Shown here in pieces: positions 27,964 through 37,248 of a DNA stretch of 64,000 bases. The translations under genes and the position numbers were made by a program. The notes under the pieces were generated by a model. The model was not told the origin of the DNA and searched no databases. It saw nothing but the letters and a program-made list of their open reading frames with translations. Location: the NCBI GenBank assembly GCA_902586485.1, contig CACIHO010000003.1, positions 1 through 64,000 on the forward strand, given 5' to 3'. This stretch comes from an uncultured Pelagibacteraceae bacterium. GTDB taxonomy: Bacteria > Pseudomonadota > Alphaproteobacteria > Pelagibacterales > Pelagibacteraceae. The stretch's first letter is position 1. Each line of letters starts with the position of its first letter.

Positions 27964-29054
27964 TTAATTTATAAAGCGATTGTTCCAAAAATTCATCTAA
28001 ATCACCATCTAATACTTTATCAGGACTAGTGCTTTCAAAATTAGTTCTATTATCTTTTACAAGTCTGTAAGGTTGAAGAACATATGATCTAATTTGATGG
28101 CCCCACCCTATTTCAGATTTTGAACTTTCTATATTTTGGTTTTCTTCCTCTCTTTTTTTTATTTCATAATCATATAATCTTGCTTTTAACATATTCATGC
28201 ATGTTTCTTTATTTTTATGTTGAGATCTTTCATTTTGACATTGAACAACAATTTTTGATGGAATGTGCGTTATTCTAACAGCACTATCAGTAGTATTAAC
28301 ATGCTGGCCACCTGCTCCACTCGAACGATAAGTGTCTATTCTTAAATCTTTTTCTAAAATTTCTATATTTATATTTTCATCTACAACTGGATAAATCCAA
28401 ACACTTGCAAAACTTGTGTGTCTTCTTGCTCCAGAGTCAAACGGAGATATTCTAACTAGTCTATGTATTCCTGACTCTTTTTTTAGCCATCCAAAAACAT
28501 AATCACCATCTATTTTAATTGTTGCAGACTTTATCCCAGCTTCATCACCTTTATGTTCACTTATCAAACTTGATTTAAAATTTTTTTTATCAGACCATTT
28601 TAAATACATTCTTCTTAGCATATCAGCCCAATCTTGACTTTCTGTACCTCCAGCACCAGCATGTATTTCTATGTAACAATTTAAAGCGTCTGCCTCATTA
28701 GATAAAAAACATTTAATTTCATTTTTTTTAACCTCACTTCTTAAGTCTTTAATATTTTGTAAAACTTCTTTTTGAACTTGTAAATTTTTTTCTTCAATGG
28801 CCAGTTGATTGAAATCATCTAAATCTTTTAGTTTTTTAATACTATTATTTAAAGAATTTGTTAAATCCTCATAAAATTTTTTTTCTTTGATTACTCTTTG
28901 AGAATTATTTTTATCCTGCCAAAAATTGGCATCTAGCATTTGTGAATTTAAAGATTGCAGTTTTGAATGGATATTGTTGTTTTCAAAGATACTCCTGTAT
29001 TTTTTTATTTATCTTTTCAACTTCTTCTTTAAAATTTTGATAATTATTATCCAT
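27953..29054 (-). CDS. prfB: Peptide chain release factor 2, with programmed +1 frameshift
   Basis: The main frame (from 28984 down) lacks a sensible start. A 23-codon leader frame begins with the ATG at 29054 and ends at CTT-TGA (28988-28983). Skipping the T at 28985 joins the frames and gives a 366-residue RF2. The shift site has the classic parts: AGGAG, then TAT, then CTT TGA, so the internal Shine-Dalgarno-like element is at the proper short distance. The tRNA-mimic loop SGAGGQHVNTTDSAVR is present. RF2 reads UGA and UAA, and scarcity of RF2 favours the shift, so the gene regulates itself. The ATG overlaps the stop of the penicillin-binding protein gene (TAATG). Confidence 0.95.
28983..28997 (-). 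promoter_or_regulatory. prfB +1 recoding site
   Basis: On the minus strand the bases read CAGGAGTATCTTTGA. The slippery CTT is followed by the in-frame stop TGA, and AGGAG stands three bases before CTT. The only deviation from the enterobacterial site is A after TGA where C is usual, and a shorter purine run. Confidence 0.93.
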
Positions 29055-31390
29055 TAATAAAACTTTAATATATTATTTGAATCTAATCTATCTGAATTTG
29101 TATAAAGTACTTTTCCATCAACTACATTTTCTTTTTTAAAAACCTCAATAATAGTATTTTTTGAGTTAAATTTTGCTTTTTGACCTGTCAAGGGGTCAAC
29201 AACCATCATTACCGTACCTTTAGCAGCCTTAAATGGTCTTGCATCATTTTTGTTAATAGAATCACTTATAAAACTTTTGAATATTGGCAAAGCCGTTTTA
29301 GATCCTGTTTCATATTTTCCTAATGGAGTTGGATTATCTGAGCCAACATAAACACCAACTAGTACATTTGAGGTAAAACCTATAAACCAAGTATCTGTAT
29401 TTTTATTTGTTGTTCCAGTTTTACCTGCAATATTTAAATTTAAGTCTTTTAGTTTTTTAGCTGTACCTCTTTGAACAACTCCTTCTAAAATTGATGTCAT
29501 TTGAAAAGCTGTTTCTGGAGAAAAAATTTGCGTATAGTTATTTTTAATCTCTGGATAATCGTTGGTTAAATAAGAAATTTGATCACAATTAATACATTTT
29601 CTTTTATCATTATTAAAGATAGTATTTCCTTCACTGTCCTGAATTCTATCTATCAGTATTGGTTCAACAAGTTTTCCTCCATTAACAAAAACCGAATAGG
29701 CAGATGTAAGTTTTAATAAAGTTGTTTCAGCAGATCCCAAAGATATGGATAAAAGTTCTTCAGGATTATCATAAATTTTTAATGCTTTTGAAAAATCAAC
29801 TATTTTCTTTACACCAAGGTTTTGGGCTATTCTTACTGTCATTAAATTTCTAGATTTCTCCAAACCAACCCTTAAAGTCGAAGGCCCATAAAATTTTTTT
29901 CCATAATTTTCTGGTTTCCACATTTTTAAATCATCTCCTTGGTCTAAAACCAGTGGTGCGTCTAGAACTAATGATGTTGGCGTGAAATTGTTCTCTAAGG
30001 CTAATGCATAAACAAATGGTTTAAAAGCTGATCCAGGCTGTCTTTTTGCTTGAGTTGCTCTGTTAAATTCACTTTGTTTAAAACTAAAACCACCACTTAG
30101 TGCTAAAACTCTTCCAGTAAATGGATCCATCACAACAATTCCACCATTTACCTTTGGTAATTGTTGTAAGTTAAAAATATTTTCTTTAAGATTTTTAACA
30201 TAAACAATATCACCAGGTTTTAATAATTTATTAAATTCTTTTTTTGTCCAAGAAATACTCTGATATTCAATAACACCTTCGATATTATCTTCAGTTTCTA
30301 TTTCTGCTGAAAATTTATTTATCTCTTTGACTATTGCTAATTTCCAATTAATTGAATTTTCTAATTTATACTTTTCTAAATCTTTTTTCCATTTTGAATT
30401 ATAAATCTTGTTAGTAAGTGGTCCTCTCCATCCCTTTCTTTTATCATATGCTATTAATCCATCTCTAAGTGATTTTGTTGCAATTGTTTGTAAACTTAAA
30501 TCTATTGGAGTATTGATATTAAAACCTTGTTTATAAACTTTATCATAGCTCAAAGTTTCAATTACACTCTTTCTTACATCTTCAATAAAATATTGAGCAT
30601 CTTCTAAATAAATTTTTTTATTTTTTTTTAAAATAATTTCTTCATTTGTTAGTTTTTCATACCATTTAAATGTGAAATAATTGTTTTCTAATAAATTTTT
30701 TAAAACTAAATTTCTTCTAAATTTTGCTACCTCAATATCTCTATATGGATTATATCTACTAGGTGCTTTTGGCAAAGCTGCTAATAAAGCAGCTTCTGAG
30801 TAATTTAAATCTTTAATAGATTTATCAAAATATTCTAGGCTTGCAGCAGCAACTCCATATGCTCCACTTCCAAGATAAATTTGGTTTAGATAAAGTTCTA
30901 GAATTCTTTCCTTAGATAAAGCTCTCTCTATTCTAAAAGCTAGAATTGCTTCCTTAATTTTCCTATTTAAACTTACTTCATTTGTTAATAGAAAGTTTTT
31001 TGCTACCTGTTGAGTTATTGTAGATGCTCCCTCCAACCTTTTAGATGATAAAATATTTGAAATATTATTTATTACAGCTCTAATTACACCTTTAGCATCA
31101 ACACCCGGATGTTTGAAAAAATTTTTATCTTCAGCTGATAAAAATGCGTTAATTACATTTTTTGGAATTGAATTAAATGGAACAAATACTCTTTTTTCTT
31201 GTGAAAAATCTGCAACCAAATCACCATTACCAGAGTAAACTTTACTGGAAACAGGAGGTTTGTAACTTTTAAGAAATTTATAATCTGGTAAATCATTAGA
31301 ATAAGTCCATAAAACACTTATTATCAAAATTGCTGATAATAGAATAAAAGAAGTAATTAAAATAAAGATATTTCTAAAAAATTTATTCAT
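29054..31390 (-). CDS. mrcA: Class A penicillin-binding protein (PBP1A)
   Basis: 778 residues. One N-terminal membrane segment (about residues 8-30) is followed by a GT51 glycosyltransferase domain with SAEDKNFFKHPGVD (catalytic E87), EGASTITQQVAKN and RKIKEAILAFRIE. The transpeptidase domain has the SxxK serine in RQPGSAFKPF, then SRN and the KTGTT box. It polymerises and cross-links peptidoglycan from the inner membrane. It is divergent from the RNase E gene and followed directly by prfB. Confidence 0.95.
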   Translation of the reverse strand: MNKFFRNIFILITSFILLSAILIISVLWTYSNDLPDYKFLKSYKPPVSSKVYSGNGDLVADFSQEKRVFVPFNSIPKNVINAFLSAEDKNFFKHPGVDAKGVIRAVINNISNILSSKRLEGASTITQQVAKNFLLTNEVSLNRKIKEAILAFRIERALSKERILELYLNQIYLGSGAYGVAAASLEYFDKSIKDLNYSEAALLAALPKAPSRYNPYRDIEVAKFRRNLVLKNLLENNYFTFKWYEKLTNEEIILKKNKKIYLEDAQYFIEDVRKSVIETLSYDKVYKQGFNINTPIDLSLQTIATKSLRDGLIAYDKRKGWRGPLTNKIYNSKWKKDLEKYKLENSINWKLAIVKEINKFSAEIETEDNIEGVIEYQSISWTKKEFNKLLKPGDIVYVKNLKENIFNLQQLPKVNGGIVVMDPFTGRVLALSGGFSFKQSEFNRATQAKRQPGSAFKPFVYALALENNFTPTSLVLDAPLVLDQGDDLKMWKPENYGKKFYGPSTLRVGLEKSRNLMTVRIAQNLGVKKIVDFSKALKIYDNPEELLSISLGSAETTLLKLTSAYSVFVNGGKLVEPILIDRIQDSEGNTIFNNDKRKCINCDQISYLTNDYPEIKNNYTQIFSPETAFQMTSILEGVVQRGTAKKLKDLNLNIAGKTGTTNKNTDTWFIGFTSNVLVGVYVGSDNPTPLGKYETGSKTALPIFKSFISDSINKNDARPFKAAKGTVMMVVDPLTGQKAKFNSKNTIIEVFKKENVVDGKVLYTNSDRLDSNNILKFY

Positions 31391-31490
31391 TTTAATTTCA
31401 TTATATCCTGGAATTTGTTAAAGATATGGCAAGAAAATTAAACAAAATTTTAAAAATAAAATTACTAATGAAATTAACATTCACAAAATT

Positions 31491-33308
31491 ATGGAAAAAA
31501 ATTTATATATCGATGCTTCGCATCCGGACGAAACTAGAGTTGTTCTTAAATCAGGTGAAAATATTGAAGATTACGAGTACGAGGGTTTAAAAAATAACTT
31601 AATTAAAAATAATATCTATTTAGGAAAAGTAAGTAGAATTGAACCCTCTTTGCAAGCAGCCTTTGTTGATTTTGGAAGAGAAAGACATGGATTTTTATCC
31701 TTTAACGACATCCAATCAGATTATTATCAGATACCAAAAGCAGATTTAGAAAGAATTAAAGAGGAGGAAGAAAAAGCTAGAGAAGAACTTTCTAGAGAAG
31801 TTCAAGCTAAAGAAGAGGAAAATATTGCTGAAGGAAAACTAGAAATTGATGATCCAATAGAAAAGAAATCAGAAGAACAAATAGATGAAGATACAAATAA
31901 TAAAGAAAATATTTCTGAAAAAGAAAATTTAGATGATGTAAAAGAAAAAAAAAAGGAACCAAGATTTAAATTTAAAAGGTATAAAATTCAAGAAGTAATT
32001 AAACCTAACCAGGTAATTCTTGTTCAAGTAATTAAAGATGAAAGAGGTCAAAAAGGTGCAGCTTTAAGTACTTTCATTTCTATTGCTGGTAAATATATAG
32101 TGTTAATGCCAAACACTCCTAAAGGTGGAGGTATATCAAGAAAAATATTTAATCCTGCTGATAGAAAAAAAATAAGAACAATTTTAAATGAAATAGAAAT
32201 ACCTAAAGAGATGGGATTAATAGTCAGAACCGCTGGAAGCAATAAAACAAAAAATGAAATAAGTAACGATTTGACAACTTTAATCAACACATGGAGTCAA
32301 ATTAAAGATAATGCAATAAACTCTATAGCGCCCTCATTGATACATCAAGAAAGTGAAATAATAAAAAGAACTCTTAGAGATATGTTTGATGATAATACAA
32401 AAAATATAATTGTGGAGGGAAATGAAGGGTACAAGAAAGCACAATCTTTCATGAAAATGATGATGCCATCTAGTGTAAAAAAAGTGAAAAAATATAGAGG
32501 AAAAATTCCATTATTTATTGAAGAAAATATTGAACAAAAACTTAATCAAATTTTTGATTCAGAAATTAAACTTAAATCAGGTGGATATTTGGTTGTTAAT
32601 CCAACAGAGGCTTTAGTTTCAATTGATATCAATTCTGGTAGTTCAATAAAAGGAAAGAATGTTGAAAGCACTGCTTTAGATACAAATATCGAAGCAGCCG
32701 AAGAAATTGCAAGACAAATAAAAATTAGAGACTTGTCTGGTTTAATTATCATAGATTTTATTGACATGCTAAGTTACGGAAATAGAAAGTTGGTTGAGAG
32801 AAAACTTAAAGAGAAATGCAGAACTGATAGAGCAAGAATTCAAATTGGAAGAATAAGTAATTTTGGACTTTTAGAGATGTCTAGACAACGACTGAGAGAA
32901 AGTGCAATTAAATGGAAAGTTACATTAACAGATGAGTCCTTTGCTCAAAAACTACTAAAAATTGTTGAATTAAAAGCTGTAATTAACAAAGCTAAATTTG
33001 TTGAATTAAAAGTTTGTGAAAAAATTTCAGATTTCCTTAAAGAAAATTTTGTTAATGACTTAACTTATTTTGAGAAAAAAAATAAAATGAAAATAGATAT
33101 TATTAGCGATAATTCTTTAATTATACCTGAGTATATTATAGACATAAAAAATAAATCAAAAAAGACGATAGAGCTAATAGAATATTATGAAAAGTTAAAA
33201 AATTTAGAAACACAAAATAAAGAAGATAAATTTTCAGAAAAAAAAGAAAGTAAAAAGATTAATAAAAAAAAATATAATAAAAAAAGGTATTATAAAAAAA
33301 CTAAATAA
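31491..33308 (+). CDS. rne: Ribonuclease E/G, short form
   Basis: 605 residues, well below the 900 or more of most alphaproteobacterial RNase E. The S1 domain (residues 37-72 and 160-200) is split by a highly acidic and basic insert at about 85-160. The metal-binding aspartates are D379 in VSIDINSG and D422 in IIIDFIDM, spaced as in the E. coli enzyme. The zinc-link CPxC expected just after LLEMSRQRLR is absent. The C-terminal scaffold is reduced to a short Lys-rich tail. It should process and degrade mRNA and rRNA. The end overlaps thiG by eight bases. Confidence 0.92.
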   Translation: MEKNLYIDASHPDETRVVLKSGENIEDYEYEGLKNNLIKNNIYLGKVSRIEPSLQAAFVDFGRERHGFLSFNDIQSDYYQIPKADLERIKEEEEKAREELSREVQAKEEENIAEGKLEIDDPIEKKSEEQIDEDTNNKENISEKENLDDVKEKKKEPRFKFKRYKIQEVIKPNQVILVQVIKDERGQKGAALSTFISIAGKYIVLMPNTPKGGGISRKIFNPADRKKIRTILNEIEIPKEMGLIVRTAGSNKTKNEISNDLTTLINTWSQIKDNAINSIAPSLIHQESEIIKRTLRDMFDDNTKNIIVEGNEGYKKAQSFMKMMMPSSVKKVKKYRGKIPLFIEENIEQKLNQIFDSEIKLKSGGYLVVNPTEALVSIDINSGSSIKGKNVESTALDTNIEAAEEIARQIKIRDLSGLIIIDFIDMLSYGNRKLVERKLKEKCRTDRARIQIGRISNFGLLEMSRQRLRESAIKWKVTLTDESFAQKLLKIVELKAVINKAKFVELKVCEKISDFLKENFVNDLTYFEKKNKMKIDIISDNSLIIPEYIIDIKNKSKKTIELIEYYEKLKNLETQNKEDKFSEKKESKKINKKKYNKKRYYKKTK

Positions 33309-34074
33309 TTCCTTTTGATGGTGAAGATGGATTGCCCATTAGAATTTTATCTATTCTTCCAGATTTGTAGGATTGTCTTCCTGCAATAACGGCATTTTTA
33401 AAAGCTAAAGCCATTTCAAATGGTTTTTTTGCTTTTGCTATAGCGGTGTTAACAAGTACCCCGTCACATCCTAATTCCATTGCAATTGTAGCGTCTGAAG
33501 CTTGACCCAAACCAGCGTCAATAATTAATGGAAGTTTGGTTTGTTTTCTAATTATTTGAATATTGATTTTGTTTTGTATACCTAGTCCTGATCCAATTGG
33601 TGCAGCTAGGGGCATAATAGCGTCAGCACCTGAATTCTCTAAACGCTTAGCCATTAAAGGATCATCATTACAATAAACCATAACCTTAAAACCTTCTTTA
33701 GCGAGAACTTCTGTAGATTTTAAAGTTTCAATCATGTCAGGAAATAAATTCTTTTTATCTCCTAAAACCTCTAATTTAACTAACTTCCAACCACCTATTT
33801 CTCTTGCTAATCTCAAAGTTCTCAAAGCCTCTTTTGAATTAAAACATCCAGCAGTATTGGGTAAATATGTAATTTTTTTTGGATCAATATAATCCATAAG
33901 CAAAGGCTTATTTTTATTTGAAATATTAACTCTCCTTACGGCGACTGTTACTATTTCTGCTCCTGAGAGTTTAATTGCTTTTGCGCACTCAGACATACTT
34001 TTATATTTTCCAGTTCCAACGATTAATCTGGAATAAAATTTTTTATTCGCAATAATAAGACTATCTTTTTTCAA
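33301..34074 (-). CDS. thiG: Thiazole synthase ThiG
   Basis: About 257 residues from a TTG at 34074, chosen because GGAGG stands seven bases before it and it follows the thiS stop directly; a TTG five codons upstream is the alternative. The barrel is recognised by RLIVGTGKYKS, VAVRRVNI, TYLPNTAGCFN and the phosphate-site DAGLGQASDA and GVLVNTAIAKA. It makes the thiazole phosphate of thiamine using sulfur from ThiS. No thiC, thiD or thiE is in view. Confidence 0.93.
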   Translation of the reverse strand: MKKDSLIIANKKFYSRLIVGTGKYKSMSECAKAIKLSGAEIVTVAVRRVNISNKNKPLLMDYIDPKKITYLPNTAGCFNSKEALRTLRLAREIGGWKLVKLEVLGDKKNLFPDMIETLKSTEVLAKEGFKVMVYCNDDPLMAKRLENSGADAIMPLAAPIGSGLGIQNKINIQIIRKQTKLPLIIDAGLGQASDATIAMELGCDGVLVNTAIAKAKKPFEMALAFKNAVIAGRQSYKSGRIDKILMGNPSSPSKGII

Positions 34075-34086
34075 ATTAACCACCTC
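34072..34086 (-). promoter_or_regulatory. thiG ribosome site inside the Gly-Gly codons of thiS
   Basis: On the minus strand the final ThiS codons GGA GGT GGT TAA contain GGAGG, followed after seven bases by the TTG start of thiG. The codons for the sulfur-carrying glycines thus act as Shine-Dalgarno for the enzyme that uses the carrier. It parallels the moaD-moaE junction. Confidence 0.65.
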
Positions 34087-34294
34087 CAATAAAATGAACT
34101 ATTTCAATTTTATCATTTTTATTTAATTTTATTTTATTAATTTTTTTTTTATCTATTATTTCTTCATTAAGCTCAATAGCTACTTTATTTAATGGAATTT
34201 TTATATTTTTTAACACCTCAGAAAGGGTAGAATCTTGATTTATAGATTTGATTTTACCATTTATTTTAATTTTTATTTTTTTTATATTTTTCAT
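34076..34294 (-). CDS. thiS: Sulfur carrier protein ThiS
   Basis: 72 residues from the ATG at 34294; a longer open frame exists upstream but runs into the aroQ start on the other strand and has no ThiS character. The protein has the ubiquitin-like pattern KIKINGKIKSI, LNEEII and IEIVHFIGGG, with the C-terminal Gly-Gly that becomes the thiocarboxylate for thiazole formation. It is very Lys/Ile/Asn-rich. It is divergent from aroQ with a 16-base gap. Confidence 0.9.
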   Translation of the reverse strand: MKNIKKIKIKINGKIKSINQDSTLSEVLKNIKIPLNKVAIELNEEIIDKKKINKIKLNKNDKIEIVHFIGGG

Positions 34295-34310
34295 CGTATA
34301 TAAGTGCTGA

Positions 34311-34760
34311 ATGAATAATAAAATAATTATTATTAATGGTCCAAATCTTAATCTATTAGGAGAAAGAGAACAATCACAATATGGATCAACCACGTTTGAC
34401 CAACTTAAAGAAAATTGTTCTAAAAAAGGACAAGAAATTGGTCTTGATATTGAATTTGCTCAATCAAATATTGAAGGAGAGCTTGTTAATATAATTCAAG
34501 ATGCAAGGAAAAAATTTGATGGTATGATTATAAATGCCGCTGCATTTACTCATACCTCTGTTGCCATAAGAGATGCTTTAGATTTATTCAAAAAACCAAT
34601 TATCGAGCTACATTTATCTAATATTTATAAAAGAGAGGAATTTAGACATAAATCACTTATAAGTGATGTCGTAAGTGGAGGAATTTTTGGATTAGGTGCT
34701 GAAGGATATATTTTGGCCATAATTTCATTACAAAAGTCTTTGCAAAATGAAAATAGATAA
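34311..34760 (+). CDS. aroQ: 3-Dehydroquinate dehydratase, type II
   Basis: 149 residues, normal size. Motifs are NGPNLNLLGERE with the catalytic tyrosine just after in YGS, NAAAFTHTSVAIRDAL, and IELHLSNIYKREEFRHKS. It catalyses the third step of the shikimate pathway. It overlaps accB by 14 bases and starts the aroQ-accB-accC run usual in Proteobacteria. Confidence 0.97.
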   Translation: MNNKIIIINGPNLNLLGEREQSQYGSTTFDQLKENCSKKGQEIGLDIEFAQSNIEGELVNIIQDARKKFDGMIINAAAFTHTSVAIRDALDLFKKPIIELHLSNIYKREEFRHKSLISDVVSGGIFGLGAEGYILAIISLQKSLQNENR

Positions 34761-35181
34761 AAAAATAATTCAAGAACTAAGTGATTATTTAAAAGAATTC
34801 AATCTTACTGAAATTGAGATAACTGAAAAAGATACAAAAATTAAAGTATCAAAAAATAATGTTTCAATTAGCAATCAACCACAAGTTATTTCGTCCTCAT
34901 CACCAGTAACAAGTTCAGCACCTACTCAAACTCAAAATACTAAATCAGGAACTGAAATTACTTCGCCTATAATTGGAACAGCATATCATGCTCCAGAACC
35001 TGGTGCTAAAAAGTTTGTTGAGGTTGGAAAGAAAATTAAAAAAGGTGATACAATAATGATTGTTGAAGCAATGAAAACTATGAATCATGTTCCTTCAACA
35101 GCAGATGGTGTGGTAAAAGAAATTTGTGTTGAAGATGGTCAACCAGTAGAATTTGGTCAAACTATTATTATCCTAGAATAA
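34747..35181 (+). CDS. accB: Biotin carboxyl carrier protein of acetyl-CoA carboxylase
   Basis: 144 residues. An N-terminal helix region, a Ser/Thr/Gln/Pro linker (about residues 40-70), and a biotinyl domain with the modified lysine in VEAMKTMNHV. The thumb-bearing AYHAPEPGAKKFVEVG precedes it. It carries the carboxyl group between AccC and AccAD in the first step of fatty-acid synthesis. Four bases separate it from accC. Confidence 0.96.
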   Translation: MKIDKKIIQELSDYLKEFNLTEIEITEKDTKIKVSKNNVSISNQPQVISSSSPVTSSAPTQTQNTKSGTEITSPIIGTAYHAPEPGAKKFVEVGKKIKKGDTIMIVEAMKTMNHVPSTADGVVKEICVEDGQPVEFGQTIIILE

Positions 35182-35184
35182 ATA

Positions 35185-36522
35185 ATGTTTAAAAAAATTT
35201 TAATTGCAAACCGTGGGGAAATTGCAGTTAGAATTATTAGAGCATGTAAAGAATGGGGAATTCGCACTGTAGCTGTTCATTCCGATGTAGATAGAGAAAG
35301 CATGCATGTTAGAATGGCTGATGAAAGTGTATGTATTGGTTCTCATCAACCAGCAAATAGTTACTTAAATATTCCAGCATTAATGTCAGCAATAGAACTT
35401 ACAAATGCTGATGCTGTTCATCCTGGCTATGGTTTTCTTTCTGAAAATGCAAATTTTGCAAGAATTTTAGAAGAGAACAAAATTAATTTTATTGGAGCCA
35501 CATCAAAACATATTGAAATGATGGGTGATAAAATCCAAGCAAAAAGAATAGCTAAAGAAAATGGATTGCCCGTTATAGAGGGGTCTGAAGGAGGTGTAAA
35601 AGATGTTTCTGAAGCAAAAGAACTGTGCAAAAAAATTGGTTTTCCTGTCTTAATTAAAGCCGCGGGTGGTGGTGGCGGAAAAGGTATGAAAATAGTTTAT
35701 GAGGAAGAAGAATTTGATTCATTGTTTTTGACAGCTAAATCTGAAGCACAAAAATATTTTGGTAATAACGAGGTCTATATTGAAAAATTTTTTCAAAATC
35801 CAAGACATATTGAGGTTCAAATATTAGCTGGGAAAAATAGAGTTGTTCACCTTCATGAAAGAGATTGTTCAGTTCAAAGAAGACATCAAAAATTAATAGA
35901 GGAAACACCAAGTCCAGTTTTAAATGATGGATTAAGAAAAGATTTATTTGATAGAACAGTAAAAATGGTATCTAAAATAGGTTATATGGGAGCTGGGACT
36001 GTTGAATTTATATATGAAGATGGAAAATTTTATTTCCTTGAAATGAATACAAGAGTTCAAGTTGAACATCCGGTGACAGAGATGGTTACTGGAATCGATA
36101 TAATCAAAGAACAAATTTGGATTGCTTTTACTGGAAAAACAGCTTTGAAACAAAGTGATATAAATCCTAGAGGACATGCAATAGAATGTAGAATAAATGC
36201 TGAAGACGCGAGTAAAAACTTTCAACCCTCACCTGGAATTATCACGATGTGCCATCAACCGTCTGGTTTTAGAACAAGAGTAGATGGTTCTATATTTCAA
36301 GGATATAAGGTAACACCTTATTACGACAGTATGGTTTGTAAGTTAATTTGTCATGGAAGAAACAGAACAGAAGCAATTCAAAGAATGAACAGATCTTTAG
36401 ATGAATTTGTTATCGAGGGAATAACTACAACAATACCTCTACATAAAAAATTACTTAATCATAAAAAATTTATAAATTCAGATTTTAATGTAAGTTGGTT
36501 AGATAAAGATTCAATTGTTTAA
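35185..36522 (+). CDS. accC: Biotin carboxylase subunit of acetyl-CoA carboxylase
   Basis: 445 residues, normal length. It begins FKKILIANRGEIAVRIIRAC; the ATP-grasp glycine loop is KAAGGGGGKGMK, and HLHERDCSVQRRHQK and FLEMNTRVQVEHPVTE form the active site. It carboxylates the biotin on AccB. Its stop overlaps that of the convergent DUF2155 gene by four bases; the aat gene often found after accC in Alphaproteobacteria is missing. Confidence 0.97.
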   Translation: MFKKILIANRGEIAVRIIRACKEWGIRTVAVHSDVDRESMHVRMADESVCIGSHQPANSYLNIPALMSAIELTNADAVHPGYGFLSENANFARILEENKINFIGATSKHIEMMGDKIQAKRIAKENGLPVIEGSEGGVKDVSEAKELCKKIGFPVLIKAAGGGGGKGMKIVYEEEEFDSLFLTAKSEAQKYFGNNEVYIEKFFQNPRHIEVQILAGKNRVVHLHERDCSVQRRHQKLIEETPSPVLNDGLRKDLFDRTVKMVSKIGYMGAGTVEFIYEDGKFYFLEMNTRVQVEHPVTEMVTGIDIIKEQIWIAFTGKTALKQSDINPRGHAIECRINAEDASKNFQPSPGIITMCHQPSGFRTRVDGSIFQGYKVTPYYDSMVCKLICHGRNRTEAIQRMNRSLDEFVIEGITTTIPLHKKLLNHKKFINSDFNVSWLDKDSIV

Positions 36523-36926
36523 TAACAACTTACCAACCATACATCATAGACAGGGTGATCAAAAGGTTCGATTGAAGGGCTAGATGAAAACATCCAACCA
36601 TTAAAAATGAAAACTTCATCATTGTTTTTATTTGTTAGGTCTCTAACTTGAATATAGGCTGTTATCTCTGGATTATCATCAAATTCAGAATTTTTACATT
36701 TAATACTTTTTATTTCTAGATCTTTAAATGTTTTTAATTTTCCATTTTCTAATTTTAACAAAGTATTTTTTGAACTTATTTTGTCCAAAATTTTTATATC
36801 AGTAAAAACTCCTTCTAAATTACTTTTTGAGTTTGAATTAAAAACTAAACAAAAATAAAATAAAAAAACTAAACAGATTAATTTAAAATTATTCTTTCCA
36901 ACTTGAGTATTTCTTTTTAACACCAT
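36519..36926 (-). CDS. DUF2155 exported protein
   Basis: 135 residues with a signal-like N-terminus (basic KRNTQVGKNNFK, then a hydrophobic stretch ending near residue 32). The conserved part includes FNGWMFSSSPSIEPFDHPVYDVWL, the DUF2155 hallmark, and two cysteines. The family is alphaproteobacterial and of unknown function, likely periplasmic. It overlaps the end of the NDUFA12-like gene by 38 bases, which is long for this genome. Confidence 0.87.
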   Translation of the reverse strand: MVLKRNTQVGKNNFKLICLVFLFYFCLVFNSNSKSNLEGVFTDIKILDKISSKNTLLKLENGKLKTFKDLEIKSIKCKNSEFDDNPEITAYIQVRDLTNKNNDEVFIFNGWMFSSSPSIEPFDHPVYDVWLVSCY

Positions 36927-37248
36927 CTTTATTTTTATTTGGATAATATGCTGAGTCAGTTCCAGTCAAATTTTCTTGATGTGGTTTTTGCCATTCGTAT
37001 TTTTCTAGGATATGTTTTTTCTCAATTTTATTAGGTGTAAAATGTATCCAAGAAAACCACTCAACAGGAATTTTAGATGCGTCTATTGTATTTGAATAGA
37101 TAACCCATCTTTTTCCGTTTTTACTCTCATAGTATTTATTGCCTAGTTCATCGGTTCCAACTAGTTTTCCAAAAAAAATTGTTTTTAGTCTTGTTCCAAA
37201 TGTGTCTTGATTCCACCATGTGAAAATTTTTTTTAAGAGTGTCAACAT
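36889..37248 (-). CDS. NDUFA12-like complex I accessory subunit
   Basis: 119 residues from the ATG at 37248; a TTG seven codons upstream is less likely. The pattern TWWNQDTFGTRLKTIFFGKLVGTDELGNKYYESKNG and WFSWIHF is that of the NDUFA12/B17.2 family (shown here in pieces). In Alphaproteobacteria and mitochondria this small protein belongs to respiratory complex I. It is next to DUF2155, an arrangement common in the class. Confidence 0.9.
   Translation of the reverse strand: MLTLLKKIFTWWNQDTFGTRLKTIFFGKLVGTDELGNKYYESKNGKRWVIYSNTIDASKIPVEWFSWIHFTPNKIEKKHILEKYEWQKPHQENLTGTDSAYYPNKNKDGVKKKYSSWKE

Noticed and set aside
28940..29053. prfB as a plain gene starting at the internal ATG near 28939
   Set aside because: The leader frame plus CTT TGA recoding site gives the full RF2 N-terminus and meets the mrcA stop in TAATG.
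34295..34393. A longer thiS start giving 105 residues
   Set aside because: The extra part overlaps the aroQ start on the other strand and does not look like ThiS; the ATG at 34294 gives the normal protein.
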